64,000 nt of DNA, taken from Citrobacter freundii (GTDB lineage: Bacteria > Pseudomonadota > Gammaproteobacteria > Enterobacterales > Enterobacteriaceae). The DNA lies in contig NZ_CP099222.1 of the NCBI RefSeq assembly GCF_029717145.1, positions 3,596,001 through 3,660,000 on the forward strand. Reading direction: 5' to 3'. The notes below the pieces were generated by a model. It was not told the origin of the DNA. It worked only from the letters and a program-made list of their open reading frames with translations, and made no database searches. Below are positions 20,773 through 30,548 of this stretch, one piece after another; position 1 is the first letter of the stretch, and every line of letters begins with the position of its first letter. Made by a program: the position numbers and the translations under genes.

Positions 20773-21888
20773 TCAGGCCGCCGCTTCAGTGCGGTTACGT
20801 CCGGAATTCTTTGCTTTATAAAGCGCCATATCCGCCGATTTCAGCCATTCTCGATAGTGTTCCGTTTCTGAAGTCAGCGGTGCGACGCCGACGCTGATAC
20901 GCAGAGCAACCTGCGGAGCACAGGACAATCGCAATAGGCTGAGTCGTTCGTGGACACGAGACATGGCGGCGATGGCGCTGCTCGCCGGGGTACCGCACAT
21001 AATCACAGCAAATTCATCGCCACCAAAACGCCCTATGACATCGCTGCCGCGCAGCGTCATCTGCAACTGACGCGTTAGCGCGACAATAGCCTCATCGCCA
21101 ACGTCATGGCCCCAGGTATCGTTAATACTTTTGAAGTGGTCGATATCGATAATCAGTAACGTGGCGTCGCGCTGATAACGGCGGCAGTTATCAAATTCAT
21201 TGCGCAGCAAAAGCTCCCAATGACGTCGGTTATACACACCGGTCATACCATCTCGCGTGCTCATCACCTGCAACCGACGCTTGTGCTCAGCCAGTTTGAT
21301 GACCGTCTTATAGCTCACCCACGCAAACAGCAGCGGATACAACACCAACACCGGCAGCGACAACATCACACTCAGTTGCGTACTGCTAAACACCACGGGG
21401 ATGTCCGTCAGTTGCAGGGTGACCAGACATGAGACAATCGTCAACACCAGACCGGCGATGAATAACCGTATTCCCCCTGCGCCCATCAGGTTGATACAGA
21501 TAATCATCAGTAGGGCCGTCGACGGTAGCAGGTTTACCCCCATCAGCCCTATCCACATTCCGGTCAGAATCGCATCGGCTTTTAAGTTGGTGAATTCGCT
21601 ATGCATCGGGTCATCTGCTTTGCCCGCCAACTGCCATGCCAGATGCGGCCAGACAAAAGCCCATCCTACCAATAAAAGCCACCAGCCTCCGGTGATCGGC
21701 TGAGACACCAGGACCGACGCGATAGGGAAAAACATCCCGCCCAATCCCACCGCGCGCGGCAGCCTGATCCGTCGGGCAAATCGCAGTCCGGAGCGCTGAT
21801 GGTCATTTTGATGAAGCGATAAAACCGCTTCATTTGGGACGACCTTTTTTTGATAGAAACTTTCATCATTCATCGTATTTAGGAACAT
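20773..21888 (-). CDS. dgcC: DgcC (AdrA/YaiC), diguanylate cyclase activating cellulose synthesis
   Basis: Membrane-bound diguanylate cyclase making c-di-GMP for cellulose synthesis in biofilms; in E. coli and Salmonella it is switched on by CsgD. The N-terminal half is a MASE2 membrane domain (about residues 35-200) starting with RSGLRFARRIRLPRAVG. The GGDEF domain (about 205-371) has IIDIDHFKSINDTWGHDVGD, an intact GGDEF at 289-293 and an RGSD inhibitory site at 280-283, five residues before it, so product feedback inhibition is expected. The length of 371 equals E. coli. It lies downstream of psiF on the same strand, separated by a GC-rich hairpin. Confidence 0.95.
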   Translation of the reverse strand: MFLNTMNDESFYQKKVVPNEAVLSLHQNDHQRSGLRFARRIRLPRAVGLGGMFFPIASVLVSQPITGGWWLLLVGWAFVWPHLAWQLAGKADDPMHSEFTNLKADAILTGMWIGLMGVNLLPSTALLMIICINLMGAGGIRLFIAGLVLTIVSCLVTLQLTDIPVVFSSTQLSVMLSLPVLVLYPLLFAWVSYKTVIKLAEHKRRLQVMSTRDGMTGVYNRRHWELLLRNEFDNCRRYQRDATLLIIDIDHFKSINDTWGHDVGDEAIVALTRQLQMTLRGSDVIGRFGGDEFAVIMCGTPASSAIAAMSRVHERLSLLRLSCAPQVALRISVGVAPLTSETEHYREWLKSADMALYKAKNSGRNRTEAAA

Positions 21889-21946
21889 TCTGAAACAAAT
21901 TTCCCAAATTATAGAAAGGAGGACGTGCGCGGGAGTATGATATTTC

Positions 21947-21971
21947 GGGTGAGCGAATTTCGCTGCTCACC
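21947..21971 (-). terminator. Hairpin between psiF and dgcC
   Basis: GGGTGAGC with GCTCACCC, plus an inner GCGAA-TTTCGC extension, 17-40 bp after the psiF stop. No long T run follows on the minus strand, so it is a weak terminator or transcript stabiliser for phoA-psiF. Confidence 0.5.
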
Positions 21972-21987
21972 CTTATGTACTACGCAA

Positions 21988-22308
21988 TTACGCTGCTTTT
22001 TTCAGGCAGGCACTCATAAATTTATTGCGATCATCACCTTTCAGCGACTGTTCCGTTGCCTGAACATTACATTCACGCATCTTCTGTTGCTGTGGCGTCA
22101 GGCTTTTTTCCTCGGGGGCCGATTTACTGTTTTTCAGGCAATCACTCATATAGCTCTTACGCGCATCCCCTTTTAAGGTCTGCGCAGTGGCCTGCTGGTT
22201 ACAGGTGGTCATTCGTTGTTGTTGCGGGGTTAGCGTTTTCTCGGCGGCGCCAACAGTCGCTAAAAAAAGCAGACCAAAAAGCAACGTCATGACTAATGAT
22301 ATTTTCAT
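21988..22308 (-). CDS. psiF: PsiF, phosphate-starvation-inducible protein
   Basis: Small exported protein co-transcribed with phoA under PhoB; its function is unknown. A signal peptide (residues 1 to about 21, MKISLVMTLLFGLLFLATVG-AA) precedes two near-identical modules of about 35 residues, each reading LTPQQQ.M..CN.QAT.Q.LKGD.R..(Y/F)MS.CLK, so it is a tandem duplication with two cysteines per unit. The ATG at 22308, preceded by AAGGAAGGTGC, gives the E. coli length of 106; the in-frame ATG at 22338 is less likely. Confidence 0.94.
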   Translation of the reverse strand: MKISLVMTLLFGLLFLATVGAAEKTLTPQQQRMTTCNQQATAQTLKGDARKSYMSDCLKNSKSAPEEKSLTPQQQKMRECNVQATEQSLKGDDRNKFMSACLKKAA

Positions 22309-22405
22309 AGCACCTTCCTTTTCTGAACGACGAGACACAGATAAGTCTGGCTGCTAACGATAAAAAAACCACCCGACAGCAAAAGTAATGCCGCCAGGCG
22401 TGTAC

Positions 22406-23821
22406 TTATTTCAGCCCTAAGGCCGATTTCATGGTGTAGAACAAATCGGTCTGGTCGGTCAGGCCAACCACATTCGCCGCATGCGGCCCATAGGCAGCAA
22501 TACGCAGTTGGCTACCCGTATGCTCCTGAGATTCTTCTTCAGAGTTGCCGTAGCTGATGACCATCACCGCGCCATCTTTGGTGTTCAGCGCCTGAGTCAG
22601 GCCCGGCGCTTTGGTATCTGGCGCCACTATCTGGCTGGCATGCGCGTGATCGGCGGTTACCACCACCAGCGTATTACCGTCTTTCTTCGCAAAGGCCAGC
22701 GCGCGCTGTACGGCTTCGTCCAGATCGACCGTTTCGCCAATCTGCCCGCACGGGTTAGCAGCATGATCCTGTTTATCGATTGACGCGCCTTCCACCTGCA
22801 GGAAGAAGCCTTTTTCATTTTTGCTTAACAGCTCAATCGCTTTATCCGTCATCTGTGCCAGCGTCGGCACCGTGTCGTTGCGTTTGGCATTTGGCGTACA
22901 GGTCACAGCCGGCTTATCAATGTTGCCATGATACGAGGCTTTTGGTCCTTCCCAACGCACCGGCATATTACCTTCAGAGAACAACCCCAGCAGCGGTTTA
23001 TCCTGACTGGCGTCAGTGATTGCCGCAAGCGATGCGGCGTCGCTCACCAACTGATAGCCGCGCATCTGCGCCTGCTCACGCAGCGTCTTGCCCTGCCATT
23101 CACCCGCAGCAGCGGTTTCAGCAAACGTTTTTGCCCCGCCCCCCAGCGTGACGTCGGCACGGGCATTCAACAATTGTTCAGTGATTGACCCTTTACCGCC
23201 GTTTTCCAGCGCATTAGTCGGGCATTTTTCACGGGTCACGCTCGGACCGTAGCATTTACGTGACGTCACATGCGCAACCAGCGCAGCCGGAGTGGCGTCC
23301 TGTAATTCAGCAGTAGAAACGTTGCCGGTAGCCAGACCTGCGGCTTTTGCCATTTCCAGAATCGTGGCGTGATCTTTTTCATGGATATCAACGCCCAGCG
23401 CACCATTATAGGATTTCACCCCGGTGGTCCACGCCGTTGCCGAAGCCGCTGAATCTGTCACGTAATCGGGTTTACCCGTTTTCTTATCCAGCGAATAGTG
23501 GGTGTATTGTCCAGTCAGGGGTAGCGCATCAATCCCTTTAAAAAAGCCGCCCGCTCCTTCGGCATAATTTCGCGCTGCAGTAATTTCTGAGTCACCCATA
23601 CCATCGCCGATCAGCAAAATAATATTTTTAGCCGGTTTATTAATCAGCGAATCACGCAGAGCGGCCGTTTGATCGCCGACTAATCGGCGAGCGCCACCCG
23701 GCGTGGTGATATCCCCCTGAGCGGCGCGATTATCCATAACCGGCACAGCAGATGATTCTGCATAAATAACCGGGGTAAACAGCAAAGGTAACAGGGCAAT
23801 AGCGAGTGCGCTTTGTTTCAC
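22406..23821 (-). CDS. phoA: PhoA, periplasmic alkaline phosphatase
   Basis: Zinc/magnesium phosphomonoesterase that frees phosphate in the periplasm during starvation. A signal peptide of about 21 residues ([21 protein letters not shown]) is followed by IGDGMGDSE (71-79), the nucleophile Ser124 in [10 protein letters not shown], and the metal-site histidines of [10 protein letters not shown] and TADHAHAS. The length of 471 matches E. coli. A Pho box and TATAGT -10 element lie 45-80 bp upstream. psiF follows after about 97 bp. Confidence 0.98.
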   Translation of the reverse strand: MKQSALAIALLPLLFTPVIYAESSAVPVMDNRAAQGDITTPGGARRLVGDQTAALRDSLINKPAKNIILLIGDGMGDSEITAARNYAEGAGGFFKGIDALPLTGQYTHYSLDKKTGKPDYVTDSAASATAWTTGVKSYNGALGVDIHEKDHATILEMAKAAGLATGNVSTAELQDATPAALVAHVTSRKCYGPSVTREKCPTNALENGGKGSITEQLLNARADVTLGGGAKTFAETAAAGEWQGKTLREQAQMRGYQLVSDAASLAAITDASQDKPLLGLFSEGNMPVRWEGPKASYHGNIDKPAVTCTPNAKRNDTVPTLAQMTDKAIELLSKNEKGFFLQVEGASIDKQDHAANPCGQIGETVDLDEAVQRALAFAKKDGNTLVVVTADHAHASQIVAPDTKAPGLTQALNTKDGAVMVISYGNSEEESQEHTGSQLRIAAYGPHAANVVGLTDQTDLFYTMKSALGLK

Positions 23822-23865
23822 TTTATTTTCTCCATGTATAAATACGGTAAAATTAAAACAAAGCG

Positions 23866-23899
23866 ACTATAAGTATTTGATGTGACACTTTTATGATGA
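23866..23899 (-). promoter_or_regulatory. phoA promoter: Pho box and -10
   Basis: Minus strand: TCATCATAAAAGTGTCAC (23899-23882) is a Pho box aligning with that of E. coli phoA in 14 of 18 positions; after ten bases comes TATAGT (23871-23866) as -10. The Pho box replaces the -35, as is usual for PhoB-dependent promoters. Confidence 0.85.
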
Positions 23900-23927
23900 T
23901 TCAACGTCGTGAGGCGCTACGCAAACC

Positions 23928-24170
23928 TCAATACGCTTTGGGTACCCTCTCGCCGACGTCATGCAAGGTTGTTAAACAGGCTGGCATGCGGCTTACGCCT
24001 GCCAGCGCGCCCTCAATATGACGAATCAGTGTTTGCTGCTCATGCGTCGCCATCGTATGCAGCATTTCCATGATAACGCGCTCTAAGGTTTCTACCTGAG
24101 CGGCGAGGTCCTGTGACTCTTCTTCTTTTTGGGCGAGCTTAAGTAACAACTCAGTGACGAGATTTTTCAT
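23928..24170 (-). CDS. iraP: IraP, RssB anti-adaptor, with altered C-terminus
   Basis: IraP blocks the adaptor RssB and so protects sigma-S from ClpXP during phosphate starvation. The first 58 residues ([22 protein letters not shown], coiled coil, [14 protein letters not shown]) align with E. coli IraP. After that the 86-residue E. coli protein continues VKPDAS and a KKLLKHP tail, while this one reads [22 protein letters not shown] and stops at 80. A one-base change of frame at the divergence would give VKPHAS, so a frameshift in the gene (or its ancestor) is likely. The coiled coil needed for RssB contact is mostly kept; whether it works is unknown. Confidence 0.8.
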   Translation of the reverse strand: MKNLVTELLLKLAQKEEESQDLAAQVETLERVIMEMLHTMATHEQQTLIRHIEGALAGVSRMPACLTTLHDVGERVPKAY

Positions 24171-24382
24171 TTGTGTATTCCCTTAACAAAATATGGGTCA
24201 CGGTAGCATTATGGCTCCCAACTGCCTAGGGGATGAAAGTTGTATTTTTAGCAGAAATAAAACGTTTTGCGAAAACAATCACACCGCAAAATAAGATGAA
24301 TTGGGAATTACGACAGAATTATTCAATATAAAAGGGTGAGAAGCTTAATAATCACCCAGTAATATAATACAAACTTATGGAT

Positions 24383-24411
24383 AAACCCCGCTGACAGCCA
24401 ACGGGGTTTAT
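24383..24411 (-). terminator. Terminator-like hairpin after the MdtG-like gene
   Basis: AAACCCCG and CGGGGTTT (8-bp stem, 11-base loop) directly after the stop at 24419. On the minus strand the right arm ends in TTTATCC, so the T run is short. Confidence 0.65.
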
Positions 24412-24418
24412 TCGCCAT

Positions 24419-25615
24419 TCAGCGCGTGCGACGCCGACGTCGTAACGCGACAGCCAGTTGCCAAATGTTGATCAGCACAATGCTCGCGGTCGCGATAAAC
24501 ACCCAGCGAAAACCCGCCATGGCCGACACGGTGGCTCCCATTAACGGTCCGGCGACGTTGCCCAGATACATAAACGACTGGTTATAGCCAAAAATACGCC
24601 CGGTTACCTGGTCGCTGGAGTATTTCACCAGTAGCGTTTGCACGGCAGGAAGCATTGCGCCATCGGCAAAGCCTAGCAGGAAACGCAATACCCCCAACTG
24701 CAACGGCGTTGTGACCCAGGACATGGCGAAAAACAGCACCACGGCAAAGATAAGCGTTGCCATGAGGATCCGTTCAGTTCCCACCCGATCGCCTAATTTG
24801 CCCAGCCGGGGGGCTGAAATCAGCGCCGATATACCAGGCACCGAGGCAATCAGCCCGCTGAGAAAGGCAATATTACCGCTGTCTGGCACCATCGATTTAA
24901 TAAACAGTGCCAGAATGGGACCGATTGATCCGTTGCACAACTGGATAACCAGGGTAGTAAAAAACAGGCTGATCACCAGCGCCGGATAAGGCAACGAGGC
25001 GAACACAGCCTTGCCGCTTAAGCGTTCACTTTTTTTAATCGTTGGGCGCACACCCTCTTTAATGAAGAATAGCGTGACCATGAAACTGACCACCAGCAGC
25101 CCGGCGGTAATACAAAATACCGCGCGCAAGCCTACGTGGTCAGCAATAAAACCGCCCATCAGCGGCCCACCAATCACCCCGCTAATCTGTGCCGTAGAGA
25201 GCGTACTTAGCGCCCAACCGCTGCGCTCACGCGGAACCTGCGACGCCACTAATGCCATCGCATTGGGGATGTATCCCGACGTTAATCCCATCACACCACG
25301 CAGCAGAAAAAGCTGCCAGACATTAGTGGCAAAGGCCTGCAATAAAATCGCAATCGCCATCCCCAACGAGGCGCGCAGCAGCATCAGCTTACGCCCTTTA
25401 CGATCGGCTAAACTGCCCCACATCGGCGAAACAATGGCGGAAATCAGAAAGGTGACGCTAAACGTTAACCCGGACCACATCGACAGCGCTTCATGCGAGG
25501 TCACCCCGAGCTGGGAAACATAGAGCGGTAAAAAAGGTAGGATTTGGCTGATCGCCAGTCCGGTAAAAAAGCACCCGAACCAAACGGAAATAAGGTTAAC
25601 TCTCCAGGATTCCAT
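24419..25615 (-). CDS. MdtG-like MFS drug exporter
   Basis: A 398-residue MFS protein of the DHA1 class, with [31 protein letters not shown] (motif A) after helix 2, [41 protein letters not shown] around motif C, and [13 protein letters not shown] between helices 8 and 9. It is clearly related to E. coli MdtG (YceE), a fosfomycin and deoxycholate exporter, but it lies at a different locus and is best read as a paralogue. E. coli K-12 lacks a gene here. A consensus CRP site placed near -42 upstream suggests cAMP control. The basic C-terminus RRRRRTR is notable. Substrate unknown. Confidence 0.85.
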   Translation of the reverse strand: MESWRVNLISVWFGCFFTGLAISQILPFLPLYVSQLGVTSHEALSMWSGLTFSVTFLISAIVSPMWGSLADRKGRKLMLLRASLGMAIAILLQAFATNVWQLFLLRGVMGLTSGYIPNAMALVASQVPRERSGWALSTLSTAQISGVIGGPLMGGFIADHVGLRAVFCITAGLLVVSFMVTLFFIKEGVRPTIKKSERLSGKAVFASLPYPALVISLFFTTLVIQLCNGSIGPILALFIKSMVPDSGNIAFLSGLIASVPGISALISAPRLGKLGDRVGTERILMATLIFAVVLFFAMSWVTTPLQLGVLRFLLGFADGAMLPAVQTLLVKYSSDQVTGRIFGYNQSFMYLGNVAGPLMGATVSAMAGFRWVFIATASIVLINIWQLAVALRRRRRTR

Positions 25616-25916
25616 AGGGACTCATAACGATAAGTAGCTGAAAACTGCGAGCAGCTTAACAAATTACGTGTCCGGACAAGGGCCCAGAGGTGCGATACCT
25701 CACAGTTTAGTATTTTATCTCCCCGCTCATCATATTTGTGATATTCATCACACATAACCCCTATTTATTGCAGGGGAATATGCTTTGAGGCTCCAGCGCA
25801 GATTTGTGAGTTTCCTTTCCCTGGCGACGCACGAAAACATTCTGCCAGAAGCCGAGGAATCCTGCGTTTTGTCGTGGTAATGTATGTGCTTTGCATTCAT
25901 GGAATGGGTTTTTAAG
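25616..25916. other. Divergent promoter region between the MdtG-like gene and ddlA
   Basis: This 301-bp gap holds a consensus CRP site (listed separately) and a likely minus-strand -10 (TACTAA, 25713-25708) facing the exporter. The ddlA promoter must lie in the right half; I cannot choose a convincing -35/-10 pair there. No ORF with a ribosome site is seen. Confidence 0.5.
25737..25752. promoter_or_regulatory. Consensus CRP-binding site
   Basis: TGTGA-TATTCA-TCACA, perfect half-sites with six-base spacing. Its centre (25744.5) is about 42 bp from a start expected from the -10 TACTAA, the class II activator position for the minus-strand MdtG-like gene. Confidence 0.75.
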
Positions 25917-27011
25917 ATGGCAAAGTTGCGGGTAGGAATCGTATTTGGTGGTAAATCAGCAGAACATGAAGTGTCATTGCAATCGGCAAAAAATATTGTC
26001 GATGCCATCGACAAGACTCGCTTTGATGTTGTGCTGTTAGGTATTGATAAAGAAGGGCAATGGCACGTCAGCGATGCCAGCAACTATCTACTTAATGCCA
26101 ACGACCCGGCGCGTATTGCGCTGCGTCCTTCGGCAACCAGCCTGGCGCAGGTACCGGGAAAGCAAGAACACCAGTTGATTGATGCGCACAACGGTCAGCC
26201 GCTGCAAACCGTCGATGTTATTTTCCCGATTGTGCACGGTACGTTGGGCGAAGATGGTTCCTTGCAAGGTATGCTGCGCGTGGCAAATCTCCCGTTCGTC
26301 GGTTCCGACGTGCTGGGCTCAGCGGCATGCATGGATAAAGACGTGACTAAACGTCTGCTGCGCGACGCCGGATTAAACATTGCCCCCTTTATTACGCTCA
26401 CCCGCGCTAATCGTAATAGCATCAGCTTCGCAGAGGTTGAATCGCGCCTGGGCCTGCCGCTGTTCGTCAAGCCGGCTAATCAGGGCTCGTCCGTTGGGGT
26501 CAGTAAAGTCACCAACGAAGCTCAATATAACCAGGCCGTGGCGCTGGCATTTGAGTTCGACCATAAAGTGGTGGTGGAACAAGGGGTCGTTGGTCGTGAG
26601 ATCGAATGCGCGGTGCTGGGGAACGATCATCCGCAGGCCAGCACCTGTGGCGAGATCGTTCTGAACAGCGATTTTTACGCCTATGACACCAAGTACATTG
26701 ACGATAACGGTGCCAAAGTCGTGGTCCCGGCGGCCATTGCGCCGGAGATTAACGACAAGATCCGCGAGATAGCGATCCAGGCTTACCAGACGCTGGGTTG
26801 CGCTGGCATGGCACGCGTAGATGTGTTCTTAACCGCGGAAAATGACGTGGTGATCAACGAGATCAACACGCTACCGGGCTTCACCAATATCAGTATGTAT
26901 CCAAAACTGTGGCAGGCGAGCGGCTTAGGTTATACCGATTTGATCACCCGTCTGATCGAACTGGCGCTGGAGCGTCATGCGGCAAACAGCGCGCTGAAAA
27001 CCAGTATGTAA
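25917..27011 (+). CDS. ddlA: DdlA, D-alanine--D-alanine ligase A
   Basis: ATP-grasp enzyme making D-Ala-D-Ala for peptidoglycan. The 364-residue product has the N-terminal [23 protein letters not shown] loop, [11 protein letters not shown], and the metal ligands of [11 protein letters not shown] near the C-terminus. The ATG at 25917 ([12 protein letters not shown]) is the E. coli start; an in-frame ATG at 25884 has no support. It is divergent from the MdtG-like gene and convergent with yaiZ across a short hairpin. Confidence 0.97.
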   Translation: MAKLRVGIVFGGKSAEHEVSLQSAKNIVDAIDKTRFDVVLLGIDKEGQWHVSDASNYLLNANDPARIALRPSATSLAQVPGKQEHQLIDAHNGQPLQTVDVIFPIVHGTLGEDGSLQGMLRVANLPFVGSDVLGSAACMDKDVTKRLLRDAGLNIAPFITLTRANRNSISFAEVESRLGLPLFVKPANQGSSVGVSKVTNEAQYNQAVALAFEFDHKVVVEQGVVGREIECAVLGNDHPQASTCGEIVLNSDFYAYDTKYIDDNGAKVVVPAAIAPEINDKIREIAIQAYQTLGCAGMARVDVFLTAENDVVINEINTLPGFTNISMYPKLWQASGLGYTDLITRLIELALERHAANSALKTSM

Positions 27012-27020
27012 ACCCCCGCC

Positions 27021-27047
27021 AGGGTGCCCGATAGCTATTGGGCATCC
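27021..27047. terminator. Hairpin between ddlA and yaiZ
   Basis: GGGTGCCC and GGGCATCC pair (one G-T) around GATAGCTATT and lie across the yaiZ stop codon. It probably ends both convergent transcripts, though T runs are poor. Confidence 0.5.
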
Positions 27048-27253
27048 TGCGTTTCGTCATCTTCCGCGCGGCGGCGGATAATCAATCCGGCAAGCCAAAA
27101 GCTAATCACCCAGGTAACCAGCCCCACCGCATAGGTTTGCCACCCCTTCGCTTCAAATCCCAGTAATCCCACCACCCCGTTGAGAATAAAGATAAGCCCA
27201 ATAGCAAACGCGTAGTAGTGCCAGTCGCGGCGAAGTTTTACAGGCAGGTTCAT
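27035..27253 (-). CDS. yaiZ: YaiZ, small inner-membrane protein
   Basis: 72-residue protein of unknown function (DUF2754 family). It has two hydrophobic helices, YYAFAIGLIFILNGVVGLLGF and TYAVGLVTWVISFWLAGLII, a basic N-terminus, and the cytoplasmic tail RRRAEDDETQDAQ. The ATG at 27253 (MNLPVKLRRDWHYY) matches the E. coli N-terminus; the ATG at 27289 would add residues without support. It is divergent from yaiY. Confidence 0.9.
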   Translation of the reverse strand: MNLPVKLRRDWHYYAFAIGLIFILNGVVGLLGFEAKGWQTYAVGLVTWVISFWLAGLIIRRRAEDDETQDAQ

Positions 27254-27518
27254 AACAGCTCCGGGGATCACAACGTTATAAAGACGCATCCTCGCACATT
27301 TCTCTCTGGCGGTCTGTGGCGTAGGCAGAATTTCTTAGATGTAATCTAATTTCACTTAAGGTTACATATTTGTGATGGCAGGCAAAAAAACGAAATCCAG
27401 GAATAATCCCTGGCTGAAATTACCATCATTCTGATATTGACTATCCCGATCACCTGTCAGACTCACTGTCAGTTACTGGCATTACGTCAAGAAAAGCAGG
27501 TTGTTGCTGGAGGTCTTT

Positions 27519-27842
27519 ATGGCTGATTTTACGCTCTCAAAATTCCCGTTTAAGGGCAAGCATCGGGATCCCTCCTCGCTGACCGGCAACATTGTCTATG
27601 CCGTCTTTGTGCTGTTTTGCTTTTGGGTCGGGGCGCAGGTATTAACCCTACTGGCTCACGCACCCGGTATTTATGAACAGCTAATGCAACTGCAAATGCA
27701 GGAGAGCGGACGCCCGCACATCGAGATCGGATTGGGCGTAGGAACAATTTTTGGTTTGATTCCCTTCCTGGTCGGCGGTCTGATTCTTGGCACCATCGCA
27801 GCCGTGTTGCACTGGCGCCAACGCCATCACAAAGATGACTGA
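27519..27842 (+). CDS. yaiY: YaiY family inner-membrane protein
   Basis: 107-residue membrane protein of unknown function (DUF2755 family), slightly longer than the 102 of E. coli. Two hydrophobic segments are seen: [22 protein letters not shown] and [26 protein letters not shown] 27519 is preceded by GGAGGT at good spacing, better than ATG 27501. The stop lies within the 3' end of the convergent yaiW (16-bp overlap), so the two transcripts are antisense at their ends. Confidence 0.88.
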   Translation: MADFTLSKFPFKGKHRDPSSLTGNIVYAVFVLFCFWVGAQVLTLLAHAPGIYEQLMQLQMQESGRPHIEIGLGVGTIFGLIPFLVGGLILGTIAAVLHWRQRHHKDD

Positions 27843-28930
27843 CCCATACATTTTGCCCGTCGCTCATCCACCCGTTTCGCAAACCACGCGGTGGTCAGAT
27901 TACGGGTAATCTTTGGACTTTCGAGCTGAATACCCGGCAGCATTTCGCGGGGTAAGGTTTTGCCCGTTTTCGCTTCCGCTAGCTTATACACGTTCTTGTA
28001 CAACGCGGTCTCTTCAAACGCGAGGCTGTCACCTTTTTGCAACTGCCGATGGATATCACTCTCGCTCATGTCCAGCTTCCCGGCCAGCTTACGTACCGCC
28101 AGCTCTGTTTTGCCCGGATCGTTGCTGTCATAGCGAATCAAATCACCGTCCAACGCCAGTTTCACGCCGCTGGCCTTAGTCACCGCGTTCTGGAAAGCCG
28201 CATTACGACTGGCGTACCAGCCCGCATTAAAATCAGCGAAACGGAAGATAGGCGCGCTATAGTTCGCCGGGTAATTCAGCAAATGATAGGTCCCGAACCA
28301 CAGCCCACCACGACGGGTGAAGACTTCCTGACGTACCGTCCCCGCCATTTTCCACGGATAGCCTGAAGCGTGTTGTTCAGCAAACGCGATGCTGACCTGC
28401 ATCGGACCGCCTGTATGCACCGGATTAAGCGAACCGAATAGCGTCTGCCCCATCGGCACCATATTGATAAAATCATCAAAAATAGCGCTAAGCTGCTTTT
28501 CCGTTTTTACCGAATCCAGACGCTCGCTGTAGGTTTTGCCGGTCGGCGAGTTAATCTTCAGCGCGGTGTGCACCACAAACAGCGGAATATGCATGCGCTC
28601 AGCGCGGCGGTCGATCTCTTTCCAGGCTATTTTATTTAAGCCCGGTACCGCCGGGTCCGCCTGATAGTTAGACTCCTGCTGCGCTACCGCCAGCACCGAA
28701 CAGACATTCTCAACCGTCGGTGCCAGCTTCTGGCTTTCAAACGTCCTGGCCAGATCCTGCGCCCAGGCGTCTCTGTCCTTCACGCTGGCCGGCATCTTCT
28801 GACGGACCACGCTCGCCACATCGACGGCTTTCTCCCCTTTTTTTAACGGCTGCGAAGACTGGCTACTGCATCCCACCAGCACCAACGCCGCCAGACAAGA
28901 CCAGGGGTAAAGACGGGAAACCGTCGACAT
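27827..28930 (-). CDS. yaiW: YaiW, outer-membrane lipoprotein linked to SbmA
   Basis: 367-residue lipoprotein: a signal peptide ends in the lipobox LVLVGC with Cys21 as lipidation site. The mature part (DUF1615) is rich in charged residues, with [14 protein letters not shown] and [19 protein letters not shown] as conserved blocks. In E. coli YaiW is surface-exposed and affects uptake of proline-rich peptides through SbmA. The gene follows sbmA after 14 bp, as in E. coli, forming one operon. Confidence 0.93.
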   Translation of the reverse strand: MSTVSRLYPWSCLAALVLVGCSSQSSQPLKKGEKAVDVASVVRQKMPASVKDRDAWAQDLARTFESQKLAPTVENVCSVLAVAQQESNYQADPAVPGLNKIAWKEIDRRAERMHIPLFVVHTALKINSPTGKTYSERLDSVKTEKQLSAIFDDFINMVPMGQTLFGSLNPVHTGGPMQVSIAFAEQHASGYPWKMAGTVRQEVFTRRGGLWFGTYHLLNYPANYSAPIFRFADFNAGWYASRNAAFQNAVTKASGVKLALDGDLIRYDSNDPGKTELAVRKLAGKLDMSESDIHRQLQKGDSLAFEETALYKNVYKLAEAKTGKTLPREMLPGIQLESPKITRNLTTAWFAKRVDERRAKCMGQSSL

Positions 28931-28944
28931 AACATCTCCTTTTG

Positions 28945-30165
28945 TTAGCTAAGCGTATGGGTTACGGCCTGAATATCCTGGCCATCCAGCTCACGTTCGA
29001 AGCTGCGCAGACGCTTATAGATAGACATTAATTCCACTAACGTCGTCCAGGAGTTAATCAGATACTGGAACGATCCGCGCACCTGACCAAACACGTTGGT
29101 GATTTGCGTCATCAGACCGAGCGTAATCGTACCGGCAACAATTGACGGAAACAGCAGGAACAAACCGAAAACGTTATCCACCTGCAGGTAAAGAATACGG
29201 GCGATATTAAAGTACATATAGTGAAAATAGAGGCGGAAATAGTTCTGACGCACCGCGTGAAACAGTTCACGCACGGTCGGCGGCGTTGCGCGATTAGCAT
29301 CATCTTCGCCGTAGACCAGTTCTTTACGGTAAGCGGCTTCCACGCGCTGGTTTTTAAACTCCAGACCCGGGAGTTTGATTCCCACCACCGCCAGCAAGCC
29401 GGTGCCCATCAACGACCAGACAATGGCAGCAATCACCAGACCATAGGGAACATGGCCAACAATCGGCAGATCAGGGACATGCGCAGACAGCGTGACCAGC
29501 ACCGGTAAGAAGGCAATCAGCGTCATAATCGCGTTGATAAAACTGACGCCCATATCTTCCAGCGTAGAGGCGAAGCGCATGGTGTCTTCCTGCACACGCT
29601 GCGCGGCGCCTTCGATATGACGCAGATGCTGCCAGTGCGCCATATAATGTTCGTTCATCGCGGTACGCCAGCGGAACACGTAATGGCTGACGAAGAAATT
29701 GTTCATCACCCCAATTACCACGGCAATCAGCGCGATGCCAAGGAAGATCCCCACTTCATGATAGAACTGTTCAATCTTCACCTTATGAGGAGCGCTCAGT
29801 GCGGTTTGAATCAGGTCATAGAACGGCGCATACCAGGCGTTGACGGCAACCCCGACTTCAACCAGAAACCAGGTCACAAAGATAATCAGCGACGTGCCCA
29901 GTATGGACCAATACTGCCAACGGTGTGGACAGTAGATAAACCAGAACGCGGCGAACAGGCCGACGCAGAGAAGGTAATATGCATAAAAAATCAGATAATC
30001 CAGCGACCAGAACCTGGCGGCGCTGATAGGCACATCACCCGATGCGCCGGTGATATGTGCAACCCAGGCACCCCCTCCTGCCTGCCAGAATACAACGGCG
30101 ACCAGTGCCCAAATAAATGCCGAAATAAAGAACGGTCCCGGCTTTGGGAAAAAAGACGTAAACAT
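28945..30165 (-). CDS. sbmA: SbmA, inner-membrane peptide antibiotic transporter
   Basis: Proton-driven inner-membrane importer of microcins B17 and J25, bleomycin, proline-rich peptides and other peptides. The 406-residue protein belongs to the SbmA/BacA family, which resembles ABC transmembrane domains without an ATPase. Features: [27 protein letters not shown] at the start, about eight helices, and the conserved [15 protein letters not shown] after helix 4-5. Length equals E. coli. It is the first gene of sbmA-yaiW and diverges from ampH. Confidence 0.96.
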   Translation of the reverse strand: MFTSFFPKPGPFFISAFIWALVAVVFWQAGGGAWVAHITGASGDVPISAARFWSLDYLIFYAYYLLCVGLFAAFWFIYCPHRWQYWSILGTSLIIFVTWFLVEVGVAVNAWYAPFYDLIQTALSAPHKVKIEQFYHEVGIFLGIALIAVVIGVMNNFFVSHYVFRWRTAMNEHYMAHWQHLRHIEGAAQRVQEDTMRFASTLEDMGVSFINAIMTLIAFLPVLVTLSAHVPDLPIVGHVPYGLVIAAIVWSLMGTGLLAVVGIKLPGLEFKNQRVEAAYRKELVYGEDDANRATPPTVRELFHAVRQNYFRLYFHYMYFNIARILYLQVDNVFGLFLLFPSIVAGTITLGLMTQITNVFGQVRGSFQYLINSWTTLVELMSIYKRLRSFERELDGQDIQAVTHTLS

Positions 30166-30548
30166 AGTGCTCTCCTGCTAACTTCTTATCGTTATGACGA
30201 CTGCTGTGCATTTGCCAGCGTGCAAACGATGGCAAGACGGCTAACGCCCAATAAACACATGCTGAAACCGACAATTGTGACCAGAACCGACGCGCTTAGT
30301 TCGCTACCGGCCCTGAAGAATTGTTTCTATGGTTTTCATACCTGACAGCGTTCCGGCATATTCAGATTATCGCAGCGTGAGATCACAAAAGCGAACATCC
30401 ACTCCGGGGGAAAACGTAACGTTTACTCATCGTTACGTTTTTCACACTATGATTGGCGTAATAGCACTTTGCAATATGCCGATGAGTAGTATAAATACGC
30501 ATACGCACGTCATCCTTTTTTACTACCCCTAACCCATGGACACCACCG
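30166..30548. other. Divergent regulatory region between sbmA and ampH
   Basis: This 383-bp gap contains promoters for both genes. Upstream of sbmA the minus strand reads GGAACGC (near 30355), which resembles a sigma-E -35 element, but its -10 partner is unconvincing. A seven-codon ATG frame (30536-30559, MDTTVET) overlaps the TTG start of ampH. Nothing else stands out. Confidence 0.45.

Noticed and set aside
29617-30345. 242-codon frame opposite sbmA
   Set aside because: Antisense of sbmA extending into the intergenic gap; no ribosome site.
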